This document shows positions 26,974 through 36,137 of a stretch of DNA of 64,000 bases, piece by piece. The number at the start of each line of letters is the position of its first letter. Within the stretch, counting starts at the first letter, position 1. Origin of the DNA: Hydrogenophaga crocea (lineage in GTDB: Bacteria > Pseudomonadota > Gammaproteobacteria > Burkholderiales > Burkholderiaceae_C); contig NZ_CP049989.1 in assembly GCF_011388215.1 (NCBI RefSeq), positions 3,906,001-3,970,000 on the forward strand, read 5' to 3'. A program made the translations under genes and the position numbers. The notes under the pieces were generated by a model, which worked only from the letters and a program-made list of their open reading frames with translations, was not told the DNA's origin and did not search any database.

Positions 26974-27864
26974 TCAGGCCAGGGCCTCGGGCAGGGCGTT
27001 CGCGAGCAGGTCCCACACCGCGCGGATGCGCGGGTTGCTGCGGATCTCGCGGTGCACCACGAGCCACACGGGCAGTGGCGGGATCGGCAGACCAGGCAGC
27101 ACCTGCACCAGGCCGGGCCGCTGGCGCGCCGCGTAGCGCGCGATGAAGCCGATGCCCAGGCCCGCGGCCACCAGGGCCTCGCCGGCCATGAGGTCGTCGG
27201 TGCGCAGGGCGAAGTGCTCGCGCCCGACCGCCAGCCCCATCTGCGCGAAGCCGCGCAGGATGTCGGTCTGCCGGTCGTTGCCGATCAGCTCGTGTTGCAG
27301 CAGGTCGGCGGGCTGGCGCGGCGTGCCGCGCCGGCGCAGGTAGTCCTGGTGGGCGTAGGCGCCCAGGCCCACCTGGCCCACGCGGCGGCTCACGAGCGAG
27401 CCCTGGTCGGGCCGCACCATGCGGATCGCGATGTCGGCCTCGCGCTGCAGCAGGTTGCTCACCGCGTTGCTCACCACCAGTTCGACCTGGATGTCGGGCC
27501 ACTGCAGCCGCAGGCCTTGCAGGATGGGCGGCAGCAGCACGCAGGCGACGGGCTGGCTGGCGCTGATGCGCACCGTGCCGGGCAGCACGCGCTGCGCGCC
27601 ACTGGCCTGGCGCCCGAGCTGGTCGGCCGCCGCCGCCATGGCGCGCGCGGCGTCGGCCAGGCGGGTCGCGTCGGGCGTGGGCAGCAGGCCGCGGCCGGTG
27701 CGCTCGAACAGCGTCAGGCCCAGTTGCGCTTCGAGTTCGGCGATGTGCCGGCCCAGCGTGGGCTGGTGCATGTCCAGCGCGCGGGCGGCGCCCATCAGGC
27801 TGCCCTGGTCGAGCGCCGCCAGGAACGAGCGGATCAGTGTCCAGTTGAAGTTGGCCTCATTCAT
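26974..27864 (-). CDS. LysR-family transcriptional regulator
   Basis: The 296-residue protein starts MNEANFNWTLIRSFLAALDQGS and has the LysR winged helix (LMGAARALDMHQPTLGRHIAELEAQLG) and an effector domain beginning near residue 88 (GTVRISASQPVACVLLPP). The ATG at 27864 is chosen because the longer frame starting at 27933 would cover the promoter dyad of the divergent gene. It is divergently oriented to an exported nitroreductase-like gene, which is its probable target. The effector cannot be read from sequence. Confidence 0.93.
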   Translation of the reverse strand: MNEANFNWTLIRSFLAALDQGSLMGAARALDMHQPTLGRHIAELEAQLGLTLFERTGRGLLPTPDATRLADAARAMAAAADQLGRQASGAQRVLPGTVRISASQPVACVLLPPILQGLRLQWPDIQVELVVSNAVSNLLQREADIAIRMVRPDQGSLVSRRVGQVGLGAYAHQDYLRRRGTPRQPADLLQHELIGNDRQTDILRGFAQMGLAVGREHFALRTDDLMAGEALVAAGLGIGFIARYAARQRPGLVQVLPGLPIPPLPVWLVVHREIRSNPRIRAVWDLLANALPEALA

Positions 27865-27885
27865 GGATGCATGGCTGATATCCCT

Positions 27886-27903
27886 ATTCATGGAATTGTG
27901 AAT
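27886..27903. promoter_or_regulatory. Inverted repeat between LysR gene and nitroreductase-like gene
   Basis: ATTCA and TGAAT flank 8 nt, and the match extends outward to CCC/GGG with one mismatch. It fits the T-N11-A class of LysR boxes, lies 22 nt upstream of the regulator's ATG and about 50 nt upstream of the divergent gene's ATG. Likely operator for both genes. Confidence 0.5.
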
Positions 27904-27953
27904 GGGTGAGCGGCTCACCACAATCCGGCTCACCGCATCAACAGGAGCCTTTC

Positions 27954-29111
27954 ATGGACCGCCGTTCCCTCTTGCGCATCGCTGGTGGTGGCGCCATCGC
28001 CGCCGCGCTCGCCCCGGTCGCGGGCTGCAGCAGTGCGCTGCCCCCGCAGGCCCTGGCCGCCTGGCGTGGCCCGGGCGACGAGCCCGATGTGCGGCGCTGG
28101 ATCCTCGCCCACGCCATCCTGGCGCCGCATTCGCACAACCTGCAGAGCTGGCTGGTGGACCTCTCGGTGCCCGACCAGATCACGCTGCGCATCGACCGCG
28201 AACGCCTGCTGCCGCAGACCGACCCCCTGTCGCGCCAGATGATGATGAGCCAGGGGACCTTCATCGAACTGCTCGACCAGGCCGCGCGCGAAAAGGGCCT
28301 GCGCGCGGACATCGCCCTGTTTCCCGACGGCGTGTTCGGCCCTGCCGCGGTCGACGACCGGCCGATCGCCCGCATCCGGCTGATTCCCGATGCCGGCGTG
28401 CGCCGCGACCCGCTGTTCGCGCAGGTGTTCCTGCGCCGCACCAACCGCGAGGCCTACGCCCCCCAGGTGCCGAGCGCCGAGTCGCAGCGGGCCATCGGGC
28501 AGGCCAGTGCGGGGCAGGGGATGCGCGTGGGTTTCGTGACGAGCGATGAGCCGGCGCTCATCGCGCAGCACCGGCGCATCGCGCTCGAGGCCTGGCGCAT
28601 CGAACTTACCACGCCGCGCACGCTGCTCGAGTCGTACCGGGTGCTGCGCATCGGCCCGAAGGAGATCGCGGCGCACCGCGACGGCATTTCGCTCAACGAC
28701 CCGCTGGTGCGTGCGCTGACCCAGGTGGGCCTGTTCGACCGCAGCGTGGCGCCCGCGCCGGGCGACCGCACGATCACGCGCCAGATCGACGACTTCGGCG
28801 CCCGCCTGACGGCCACGCCGGCCTTCTACTGGCTGATCACCGAGGGCAACGACCGGATCACGCAGGTCAATGCCGGCCGCGCCTGGGTGCGCGCCCAGCT
28901 CGCGGCCACGGCCCAGGGCCTGTCCATGCAACCCATTTCGCAGGCCCTGCAGGAGTTCCCCGAGGTGCAGGCGCCTTACCGCGAGATCCACGACCTGCTG
29001 GGTGCGCCGGCGCCGCGCCACACGGTGCAGATGTGGGCCCGCCTGGGGCAGGGGCCGGCCATCGGGCCCGCCCCGCGGCGCGGCGTGGATGCCCACCTGC
29101 GCGCCGCCTGA
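27954..29111 (+). CDS. Exported Acg/nitroreductase-like lipoprotein
   Basis: The 385-residue protein starts with a twin-arginine-type signal (RRSLLRIAGGG) ending in a lipobox V-A-G-C with Cys25, so it is probably a Tat-exported, lipid-anchored periplasmic protein. The body begins RRWILAHAILAPHSHNLQSW, resembling the FMN-binding start of nitroreductases (PSAHNTQPW type), and continues as the Acg-like family seen in mycobacteria and proteobacteria. The mid part (AESQRAIGQASAGQGMRVG, TRQIDDFGARLTATPAFYW) fits that family. AGGAG precedes the ATG. The divergent LysR gene is its probable regulator. Whether FMN is bound is not shown. Confidence 0.8.
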   Translation: MDRRSLLRIAGGGAIAAALAPVAGCSSALPPQALAAWRGPGDEPDVRRWILAHAILAPHSHNLQSWLVDLSVPDQITLRIDRERLLPQTDPLSRQMMMSQGTFIELLDQAAREKGLRADIALFPDGVFGPAAVDDRPIARIRLIPDAGVRRDPLFAQVFLRRTNREAYAPQVPSAESQRAIGQASAGQGMRVGFVTSDEPALIAQHRRIALEAWRIELTTPRTLLESYRVLRIGPKEIAAHRDGISLNDPLVRALTQVGLFDRSVAPAPGDRTITRQIDDFGARLTATPAFYWLITEGNDRITQVNAGRAWVRAQLAATAQGLSMQPISQALQEFPEVQAPYREIHDLLGAPAPRHTVQMWARLGQGPAIGPAPRRGVDAHLRAA

Positions 29112-29126
29112 AGCGGCCGCCGCAGC

Positions 29127-30272
29127 TCAGGCCGTGAGCTCGAACGCGGCGCTGGCCACGGCCACGCCGTTGACCAGCAGGTCCACCGCGTGGCGGCCCG
29201 GGTACAGGCGCCGCGTGGTGACCTCGCGCAGCGAATGCGATTTCTGCAGCGCGCGGACTTCGCCGGGCGCGAGCTCGAGCTTCCAGCCCTTGAACACCTT
29301 GGGCGCGCTCGCGCCGTTGGCCTTCACGTGGTGCACCGCGTAGTCGACCACCAGGGTCTGCGGCGCGCGCGCGTTGCTGCGCAGCGTGGCCTGGAGCGCC
29401 ACCGCGCCGCCCACGGCCACGCGCGCCGGGGCGATGGCCAGCGTGGCCTCGCCCTGCAGCCCCTGCGACAGCCCCCAGGCCGCGAGCGTGGGCGCGTGGC
29501 CGGCCTTGATGAGGCCGCGGCTCGCATGGCGCAGCAGCGCCTCGCGCTGCGCGCCGGCGCGCGCGCGGTGCTCGCGCACCCACTCGGCCACCAGCCCGGG
29601 GTGGTCCTTGGCGATGTCGTTGAGGTGGTTGGCCACGCTGCGGCGCACGTAGGCGCTGGGGTCGTCCTGCAGCGCGCGCAGCAGCGGCAGCGTGGGTGAA
29701 GGGTCGATCACCAGGGCCTGCAGCCGCAGGCCCCAGGGCAGGCGCGGGCGGCTGCCCTCGCTCGCGAGCCGGCGCACGTGCGCGCTGGGGTCGCGCGTCC
29801 AGCGCTGCAGCACGGGCCACACGGCCTCGGGCTGCTGGTGGATGAAGGGCCGGATGGCGAACTCGCCCGTGAAGCGCTGGGTGATCGCGTGCAGGCACTG
29901 CAGCGCGCGCTCGGGCTGGGCCTGGCCCTGGCGCGCCACCCATTCACCGGTGCCCCAGAGCGCCCAGCCCGCGATGCCCTCGGGGTGCAGCGCGCCCTGC
30001 AGGCCCACGGGTTCGCCGTCGGCGTCGATGGCCAGCGGCGGCGCAAGCGCGGCCTCGATCAGCCCGCAGGCGCGGTCGAAGTCGTCGGGCAGCGTGGCCT
30101 GCAGCGCGTCGGCCCAGCGCAGCGCGCGGGCCTTGAACTCGAGCGCGTCCAGGCCCTCGCTCACCAGCGCCTCGAAGCGCGGTGCGTCGAAGCCGCGCCA
30201 GTGGCGGCGCAGGTGCAGCGCGGCGTGGCGCGCGGTGGCGGGGTTGATGAGGTTCTTGAACGGCTCGGCCAT
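29127..30272 (-). CDS. HEAT-repeat DNA alkylation repair (AlkD-like) protein
   Basis: A 381-residue protein with HEAT-like helical repeats through about residue 260 (VWPVLQRWTRDPSAHVRRLASEG, LLRALQDDPSAYVRRSVANHLND). HEAT repeats of this kind occur in AlkC/AlkD 3-alkyladenine DNA glycosylases. The second unit VRRSVANHLNDIAKDHPGLV is the usual family marker. The C-terminal 100 residues form a beta-rich domain (LAIAPARVAVGGAVALQATL) similar to a fibronectin/Ig-like fold seen in AlkC relatives. It follows pncC by 6 nt in a minus-strand operon with pgpA. The glycosylase activity is inferred. Confidence 0.8.
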   Translation of the reverse strand: MAEPFKNLINPATARHAALHLRRHWRGFDAPRFEALVSEGLDALEFKARALRWADALQATLPDDFDRACGLIEAALAPPLAIDADGEPVGLQGALHPEGIAGWALWGTGEWVARQGQAQPERALQCLHAITQRFTGEFAIRPFIHQQPEAVWPVLQRWTRDPSAHVRRLASEGSRPRLPWGLRLQALVIDPSPTLPLLRALQDDPSAYVRRSVANHLNDIAKDHPGLVAEWVREHRARAGAQREALLRHASRGLIKAGHAPTLAAWGLSQGLQGEATLAIAPARVAVGGAVALQATLRSNARAPQTLVVDYAVHHVKANGASAPKVFKGWKLELAPGEVRALQKSHSLREVTTRRLYPGRHAVDLLVNGVAVASAAFELTA

Positions 30273-30278
30273 GGCGGC

Positions 30279-30761
30279 TCAGGGCAGGCGCTGCAGCAGG
30301 CCCGCGAGCGCGTGCGCCACCGTGGCGCGGCGCACCGCGGCGCGGTCGCCGTCGAAGCGCTGGCGCTCGGTGAACACGCCGGCCGGCGTGCACCAGCCGA
30401 ACCACACCGTGCCCACCGGCTTCTCGGGCGAGCCGCCGGTGGGGCCGGCCACACCGGTGACGGCCACTGCGCAACGCGCGGCCGAGCGCTCGACCGCGCC
30501 GCGCGCCATGGCGCGCGCCACCGGCTCGCTCACCGCGCCGTGCGCGGCGATGAGTTCGGCCGGCACGCCGAGCAGCTCGGTCTTGGCCAGGTTCGAGTAG
30601 CTCACGAAGCCGCGCTCGAACCAGTCGCTGGAGCCGCTGAGATCGGTGCAGGCGCCCGCGATCAGGCCGCCGGTGCAGCTCTCGGCGGTGGCCATCATCC
30701 AGTTGCGCTCGCGCAGGCGCGCCGACAGGGCGTCGAGGGTGGCGGGCAGGGTGTCTTGCAT
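30279..30761 (-). CDS. pncC: Nicotinamide-nucleotide amidohydrolase PncC (CinA C-terminal domain)
   Basis: The 160-residue protein consists only of the CinA C-terminal domain: ATAESCTGGLIAG with the catalytic Ser/Thr segment, the Lys-containing segment SNLAKTELLGVP, and AVTGVAGPTGGSPEKPVGTV. It deamidates nicotinamide mononucleotide to nicotinate mononucleotide for NAD recycling. It lies 16 nt after pgpA and 6 nt before the AlkD-like gene, the usual betaproteobacterial order being thiL-pgpA-pncC. Confidence 0.95.
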   Translation of the reverse strand: MQDTLPATLDALSARLRERNWMMATAESCTGGLIAGACTDLSGSSDWFERGFVSYSNLAKTELLGVPAELIAAHGAVSEPVARAMARGAVERSAARCAVAVTGVAGPTGGSPEKPVGTVWFGWCTPAGVFTERQRFDGDRAAVRRATVAHALAGLLQRLP

Positions 30762-30777
30762 GGGTGGGCCGCTCGGG

Positions 30778-31287
30778 TCAGAAGCGCCAGAGCGCGATCA
30801 CGAGCAGCGTGCACAGCGCGGCCGCGAAGTCGTCGAGCAGGATGCCGAAGCCGCCGCGCGGGCCGAAGCCCTTGAAGGTCTGGTCGGCCCAGGCCATGGG
30901 CCCGACCTTGACCGCGTCGAACAGCCGGAACAGCGCGAAGGCCGCGAGCTGGGCCCAGAAGCCCGCGGGCGCGATCAGCCAGAGCACGAGCCAGAAGGCG
31001 ACCACCTCGTCCCACACGATGTGGCCCGAGTCGGCCACGCCCAGGTGCTGTGCGGTGACGGTGCAGGCCCACCAGCCGATCAGCGTGGCGACCGCGAGCA
31101 GCAGGCCCCATGCGGGGTGCGGCACCACGGGTTCGAGCGCCAGCCAGGCCACCCAGGCCCACAGCGTGCCCGCGGTGCCGGGCGCCACGCGCGCCAGGCC
31201 CGCGCCCGCGCCGAGCGCGATGAAGTGGGCGGGGTGGGCGAAGAGGAAGCGCCAGGTGGGGCGGGCGAGCGGGGCGGCGGAGGGCAT
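30778..31287 (-). CDS. pgpA: Phosphatidylglycerophosphatase A
   Basis: An inner-membrane lipid phosphatase that removes phosphate from phosphatidylglycerophosphate. The 169-residue protein carries GLARVAPGTAGTLWAW, DSGHIVWDEVVAFW and FRLFDAVKVGPMAWADQTFKG-like segments of the PgpA family. Conserved acidic residues (D, E) fall in the latter two. Hydrophobic segments alternate with short loops. The ATG at 31287 is used; a GTG at 31308 with a G-rich stretch before it would add 7 residues. Confidence 0.93.
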   Translation of the reverse strand: MPSAAPLARPTWRFLFAHPAHFIALGAGAGLARVAPGTAGTLWAWVAWLALEPVVPHPAWGLLLAVATLIGWWACTVTAQHLGVADSGHIVWDEVVAFWLVLWLIAPAGFWAQLAAFALFRLFDAVKVGPMAWADQTFKGFGPRGGFGILLDDFAAALCTLLVIALWRF

Positions 31288-31321
31288 GCGTGGATGATAG
31301 GGGCGCACCCCCCGCCAGCGC

Positions 31322-31960
31322 TCAGTGCGGCGCGCCCTCGGCGGTGGGCAGGGCGGCCGTGGACCAGCGGCGCAGCGTGTCGGCCTGTTCCTGGATCGCC
31401 TTGACCATGCGCGTGAGCGCGTCCTGCGCGGCGCGCTTGGACGACAGCGAGAAATCGCTCTTGAACTCGTCGAACTCGGCGCGGCCCTCGCCCTGCACGC
31501 GCACCGTGGTGATGGTGCGCGTGCCCTTGCTGTCGCGGAACGCGAATTCGAGCGTGACGGTGAACACCGTGGGCGGCCAGGTGAACAGGCTGGGCGAGTA
31601 CGAGGTGGTGGTGATCTCGGGCGTGACGACGACGGTGGCCGGATCGGTGCCCACGCGCGGGTCGCTCAGGCTGCTGGCAAGGCTGGCGCGCGTGAAGACC
31701 TCGCCGAGCGCGATGTACATGCCGGTCTGCAGGTCCTTGTAGGGCTTGTAGCTCACCTTGTCGCCACCGCCGCCGGGCGTGACCACCTCTTGCGCGAGCT
31801 GGGCGTCGCTCACCACCAGCACCACGGGGCGGTCGATCTTCTGGCCGCCGCCCTTGCCCATGAGCTGGGCGGGATCGGGCGTGAGCTGGATGGGGTGGGC
31901 GCAGCCGCCGAGCACGAACAGCACGGCCAGGGCGAAGAGGGCAAGCAGGCGGGAGGGCAT
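31322..31960 (-). CDS. Putative lipoprotein, 212 aa
   Basis: The N-terminus is a lipoprotein signal (RLLALFALAVLFVLGGC, Cys20 in the lipobox L-G-G-C), so it is probably anchored in a membrane facing the periplasm. The mature part starts AHPIQLTPDPAQL and is beta-rich, with TVVVTPEITTTSYSPSLFTW in the middle and a helical C-terminus (DALTRMVKAIQEQADTL). Family unknown to me. It is preceded 9 nt upstream by another lipoprotein gene on the same strand, so they form a pair. Confidence 0.78.
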   Translation of the reverse strand: MPSRLLALFALAVLFVLGGCAHPIQLTPDPAQLMGKGGGQKIDRPVVLVVSDAQLAQEVVTPGGGGDKVSYKPYKDLQTGMYIALGEVFTRASLASSLSDPRVGTDPATVVVTPEITTTSYSPSLFTWPPTVFTVTLEFAFRDSKGTRTITTVRVQGEGRAEFDEFKSDFSLSSKRAAQDALTRMVKAIQEQADTLRRWSTAALPTAEGAPH

Positions 31961-31969
31961 GGGGGGTCC

Positions 31970-32542
31970 TTATTGCAGGGCGGCGATGAAGGCGGGGTCG
32001 GCCCAGAGCTTGCCGATCAGCTGTTGCACGAGCACGGGGTATTGCTGCACCGCGCGCGGGATGGCCACGGCGCCGACGAAGGAGGAATCCCAGGTGGCTT
32101 CGGCGCGTTTGACGGCCTCGTAGCGCGTCTGCCCGGCGCGCTTGACCACGAAGCTGGCCTCGATGTGGCCGCTGTTGGTGGAGAAGCCGCCGGCCGCGAT
32201 GTCGTTGCTCAGCAGCTGGCCGCTGATCTCGAGCGGCGAGGCCGGATCGAGCTTGCCCGCGAGCTGCAGTTCCACGCGCAGGGCCTCGGCCAGGTAGGCC
32301 GCGTAGTCGTTGCCCACGGGCGAGGTCATGGGGCTGCCGCGCAGGCCGATGCTGTTGCCGCCCGTGGCGCCCGGCTTCACGCTGAAGCTGCCCAGCGCCG
32401 CCGGCCGGATGCCGCTGTTGCGCGCGCGCTCGATGCCGCTGGCGTCGGGCGAATAGGCGGGCGCATTGAGGGCGCAGCCGTGCAGCAGGGCGACCAGCAG
32501 CACGAGCACGAGGGACGCGAGTCGGGTCATGGGAAGGCGCAT
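31970..32542 (-). CDS. Putative lipoprotein, 190 aa
   Basis: The signal MRLPMTRLASLVLVLLVALLHGC has a lipobox with Cys23 (L-H-G-C); an ATG four codons downstream at 32530 is an alternative start. The mature domain, starting ALNAPAYSPDAS, contains RVELQLAGKLDPASPLEISG and ASFVVKRAGQTRYEAVK. It resembles envelope lipoproteins that share a YajG/GNA-like fold. It precedes the second lipoprotein by 9 nt. The 141-nt gap between its start and thiL holds no gene and may contain its promoter. Confidence 0.75.
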   Translation of the reverse strand: MRLPMTRLASLVLVLLVALLHGCALNAPAYSPDASGIERARNSGIRPAALGSFSVKPGATGGNSIGLRGSPMTSPVGNDYAAYLAEALRVELQLAGKLDPASPLEISGQLLSNDIAAGGFSTNSGHIEASFVVKRAGQTRYEAVKRAEATWDSSFVGAVAIPRAVQQYPVLVQQLIGKLWADPAFIAALQ

Positions 32543-32683
32543 GGTGTGAGGCCTCGGAAGGTTGGGGGCGGGACGGCGCAGCCATCGTAGACGAGCGCAC
32601 CCGTTGGCGAAGCCTCGGCCTGCGCGGGTGTTGCCCGCCATCGACACCGGCAGGCACCTGCGCGACAGCCGCCCCGCGGCGCG

Positions 32684-33652
32684 TCAGTCGGCCGCGAAGT
32701 GGTCGAAGCCGCGCGTGCGCAGCGGCACGGCCTGGCGCTGCGCATCGAGCACGCGCAGCCCCGGCGCCGCCGTGATGCGGCCGATGCGCGTCACCGCCAC
32801 GCCGGTCTGTGCGCCCGCTGCGCGCACGGCGGCGTGCGCGGCCGGGTCGGCGGTGAACAGCAGCTCGTAGTCGTCGCCGCCCGCGAGCAGGCAGTCGAGC
32901 CGGTGCGGCCGGTCCAGCGCCTGCAGCGCGGGCGCCACGGGCAGCGCGTCGGCCTCGATCTCGGCGCCCACGCCGCTGGCTTCGAGGATGTGGCCGATGT
33001 CGCCCGCCAGGCCGTCGCTCACGTCGAGCGCGGCGTGCACGCCCGGGGTCGCGGCCAGGGCCTGGCCGAGCGCGAGGCGCGGCGTGGGGCGGTCCATGCG
33101 GTCGGCCACCGCGGCCAGTTCGCCGCGCGCCCAGGCTTCGCCGCGGCGCAGCGCGAGCGCCAGCCGCGCCTCGCCGGTGCGGCCGCTGAGCCAGAGCTCG
33201 TCGCCCGCGCGCGCGGCATTGCGGCGCAGCGCCTGGCCGGGGCGCCGTTCGCCGAACACGGTGATGCACAGGTTGAGCGGGCCGCGCGTGGTGTCGCCGC
33301 CCACCAGCGGGCAGGCGTGCGCGTCGGCCAGCGCGAACAGGCCGCGCGCGAAGGCCGCGAGCCAGGCCTCGTCGGCCGCGGGCAGCGCGAGCGCCAGCGT
33401 GAAGCCCAGCGGCCGCGCGCCCATGGCCGCGAGGTCCGACAGGTTCACCGCCAGCGCCTTGTGGCCCAGCGCCTCGGGCTCGGCGCCGGCGAAGAAGTGC
33501 CGGCCTTCGACCAGCATGTCGGTGCTGATGGCGAGCAGGTGGCCCGGCGTGGGCCGCAGCAGCGCGCAGTCGTCGCCCACGCCGAGCACCACCGCTTCGG
33601 GCGCCGGCGCGGGGCGCGTGAAGTGGCGCGCGATGAGTTCGAACTCGCCCAT
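32684..33652 (-). CDS. thiL: Thiamine-monophosphate kinase
   Basis: ThiL phosphorylates thiamine phosphate to the active diphosphate. The 322-residue protein begins MGEFELIARHF and has the AIR-synthase-like motifs VLGVGDDCALL, STDMLVEGRHFF, NLSDLAAMGARPLG, VGGDTTRGPLN and ALDVSDGLAGDIGHI. The ATG at 33652 sits 8 nt downstream of the gcr stop on the same strand. In many beta-proteobacteria thiL precedes pgpA; here the two lipoprotein genes are inserted. Confidence 0.96.
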   Translation of the reverse strand: MGEFELIARHFTRPAPAPEAVVLGVGDDCALLRPTPGHLLAISTDMLVEGRHFFAGAEPEALGHKALAVNLSDLAAMGARPLGFTLALALPAADEAWLAAFARGLFALADAHACPLVGGDTTRGPLNLCITVFGERRPGQALRRNAARAGDELWLSGRTGEARLALALRRGEAWARGELAAVADRMDRPTPRLALGQALAATPGVHAALDVSDGLAGDIGHILEASGVGAEIEADALPVAPALQALDRPHRLDCLLAGGDDYELLFTADPAAHAAVRAAGAQTGVAVTRIGRITAAPGLRVLDAQRQAVPLRTRGFDHFAAD

Positions 33653-33660
33653 GCGCGGCC

Positions 33661-35640
33661 TCAGGCCGCGCTGGCGGCCGGGGGCACGCGCGGCGGCACC
33701 AGGAAGGACAGCGGCGCGGCGCGCAGCCGGCGGCGGATGGCCGCGCCGATCACCTGGCGGTTGGTGGTGCTGACCGCCTGCGCCTGCAGCGCGAGGCGGA
33801 ACGCGAGGTAGAAGCTCACCGTGAGGTTGAGCGGGCCGATGAACAGCACCGAGGCCGCGGCCCACCAGAACTCGGGCATGCGCAGCACCTCCAGGCCGAT
33901 GGCGAAGCCGGCCGCGGTGAGCTGGCCCGCCGACAGGGTGACGTGGCGCACGTCCAGCCCCAGGCCGAAGAACTGCGCGAAGGCCGGCACCAGGCCGAGC
34001 ATGAAACCCAGCGAGATGTTGGCCGCCAGGCCCGACATGTTGGTGCGCAGCCAGGCGGCCCAGCGCGCCGCGCGCGCGCGGCCGAGCACGCGCGTGAAGC
34101 GCGGGTTGTGGGCGATCGCCGAGTCGAGGTTGTGCAGCACGAACCAGTTCTCCACCCAGCCCGCGACGATGCTGCTGGCGAACAGCAGCACGCCGGTGAA
34201 GGCCGCGAAGAACAGCGTGGGGCCGAGCAGGTGCAGGTCGTGCATCACGTGCATGGCCTTCTCGGGGCCGATGATGGCTTCGCCGCGGAAGAACTGCAGC
34301 AGCGCGCTGATCAGCAGCACGGTGGGAATGACCATGCCGATGTTGCCCAGGATGGCCGCGATCTGCGAGCGGAACAGGTGGGCGATCTCGTCGACGAAAC
34401 GCCGCACCGCGCCCGTGGCCTTGATGTCCTTGAGCTTGGCGACCATGGCCGGCGCGGTGACCGCGGGCTGCTTGGTGGCCACGGTCCAGTGCAGCAGCAT
34501 CACGAGCACGAAGCAGGCCGCGTAGTTGAAGCCGGCCGCGAAGCCGCCCCAGAAGGCCGACAGGCCCAGGCCGTAGAGCGCGAACTTGATCCAGGTGGTG
34601 AAGGCGATGATGAAGCCGCCGCCCGCGGCCTTGCCCAGCATTTCCTTGTACTCGGCGGCGTTGCGCGTGATGTAGTGCTCGCCGCTCTCGGCGCTGCGCT
34701 CGGCCACCTTGGCCGCCGTGAGGTGCGAGCTGCTCGCGATGAGCGCGCGCAGGCTGCGGTTTTCGATGCCGACCTGCGCGAGGTCGCCGAGCAGCGCGGC
34801 GTTGGCGCGGCCCGATTCGCTCGCGAGCAGGCAGTCGAGCAACTGCTTGATGCGCACGATGCGCTCGCGCAGCTGGCGCAGCCGGAACACGATGCCCACC
34901 GAAATGCCGTGCTCTTCGAGGTGGTGGTAGACCGAGTAGGCCGCGTGGCGGCAGGCATCGAGCTGCTCGCGCAGGCGCTCGGCGGCCTGCGCGGCCTCTT
35001 CGCTGCGCGGGCCGTGCACGCGCACCTCGCGGCGCAGCGCTTCGAAGGTCGAGGGCAGTTCGTGGAAAGGCCGCGCGGCGCGCGCCTCGTCGGACATGCG
35101 GATGCGGATCTCGGCCGCGAAGCCGGTGGCGCTGACCTGGCTCACGCAGCAGGTGAGGGCGTCCATCAGCGCGTCGTTCCACACCGGCTCGGCCTGCCCG
35201 GGCAGCGTGGCGCCCAGGCGCTGCAGCGTGGTGGTGTCCAGGGCCTTGATCCAGCGCACGTCGAAGCGCGAGGGCAGCAGCAGCGAGAACAGGTCGGCGA
35301 GGTCGCGCGTTTCGGGCGTGCCGGGCAGCAGCTTGCGGCGCAGCCGGTGGCCGAATTCGCTCAGGAAGGCGGTGCGCGGGGCGAAGCCGAAATCGGCCAG
35401 CAGGGGCGTGAGGTCGACCGTGGCGATGAAGGCGCGCAGCCAGCGGTGCCAACGCTCGCGCAGCGCCGGGTCGGCTTCCAGCGCCGAGACGAAGGCGCGC
35501 ACGCGCTCGACGCTGGTCGCCACCTCGGCCGCGTCGCCGCGCACCCAGGCCAGGGCGTCCATGAGCCAGAGGTGGCGCTGGGCCAGCGGGGCCTCGGGCG
35601 CGAGGGTGTCGAGCAGCTGCTGCAGGTCCATGCGGGGCAT
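33661..35640 (-). CDS. Gcr-family membrane protein (commonly called site-specific recombinase)
   Basis: The 659-residue protein is soluble and helical over about residues 1-330 and then has several hydrophobic segments ([72 protein letters not shown] and others). It matches the COG4389 Gcr family, which databases label site-specific recombinase after a Neisseria gene although no recombinase motif is present; it should be treated as a membrane protein of unknown role. The start at 35640 or 35631 is not settled by a ribosome-binding site. It lies between apaG and thiL, 11 nt after apaG. Confidence 0.85.
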   Translation of the reverse strand: MPRMDLQQLLDTLAPEAPLAQRHLWLMDALAWVRGDAAEVATSVERVRAFVSALEADPALRERWHRWLRAFIATVDLTPLLADFGFAPRTAFLSEFGHRLRRKLLPGTPETRDLADLFSLLLPSRFDVRWIKALDTTTLQRLGATLPGQAEPVWNDALMDALTCCVSQVSATGFAAEIRIRMSDEARAARPFHELPSTFEALRREVRVHGPRSEEAAQAAERLREQLDACRHAAYSVYHHLEEHGISVGIVFRLRQLRERIVRIKQLLDCLLASESGRANAALLGDLAQVGIENRSLRALIASSSHLTAAKVAERSAESGEHYITRNAAEYKEMLGKAAGGGFIIAFTTWIKFALYGLGLSAFWGGFAAGFNYAACFVLVMLLHWTVATKQPAVTAPAMVAKLKDIKATGAVRRFVDEIAHLFRSQIAAILGNIGMVIPTVLLISALLQFFRGEAIIGPEKAMHVMHDLHLLGPTLFFAAFTGVLLFASSIVAGWVENWFVLHNLDSAIAHNPRFTRVLGRARAARWAAWLRTNMSGLAANISLGFMLGLVPAFAQFFGLGLDVRHVTLSAGQLTAAGFAIGLEVLRMPEFWWAAASVLFIGPLNLTVSFYLAFRLALQAQAVSTTNRQVIGAAIRRRLRAAPLSFLVPPRVPPAASAA

Positions 35641-35651
35641 CGGCCGGGCGC

Positions 35652-36047
35652 TCAGTGCAGCACGCGCGGCGGGGCGTCCATGCCGCCGTCGGCGCGCAGC
35701 GCGAACTCGGGCACCGGCGATTCGAAGCGCTCGCCGTCCTCGCCCACGCAGAAGAAGCTGCCGCGCATGCTGCCGGTGGGCGTGCGCAGCCGCGTGCCGC
35801 TGGTGTACTGGAACGACTCGCCGGGGCGCAGCAGCGGCTGGTGGCCCACCACGCCCAGGCCCTTCACCTCTTCGGTCTGGCCATGGGCGTCTTCGATGAT
35901 CCAGTGGCGCGCGATCAGCTGGGCCGTGACCTCGCCGGCGTTGGTGATGGTGATGGTGTACGCGAAGGCGTAGAGGTCTTCCTCGGGCGCGGACTGCTCG
36001 CTGAGGTACTGGGGCTCCGCCTCGCAGGTGAAGAGGTGCTTGGGCAT
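35652..36047 (-). CDS. apaG: ApaG (Co2+/Mg2+ efflux protein, DUF525)
   Basis: A 131-residue beta-sandwich with the family core [40 protein letters not shown] and [17 protein letters not shown]. Length and sequence match ApaG, a fibronectin-like protein of debated role. The start MPKHLF at 36047 is chosen; an ATG three codons upstream is possible. It is divergent from rpe with a 90-nt gap and heads the minus-strand block leading into gcr. Confidence 0.95.
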   Translation of the reverse strand: MPKHLFTCEAEPQYLSEQSAPEEDLYAFAYTITITNAGEVTAQLIARHWIIEDAHGQTEEVKGLGVVGHQPLLRPGESFQYTSGTRLRTPTGSMRGSFFCVGEDGERFESPVPEFALRADGGMDAPPRVLH

Positions 36048-36137
36048 GGGCGGCATGTTACCTGCGGCCCGCCTTTCCGAGCCCGGCCTGAGACAATGCG
36101 CGCCGAGTCCGAACCCCGCTGCCCGAACCGCCCCGCC

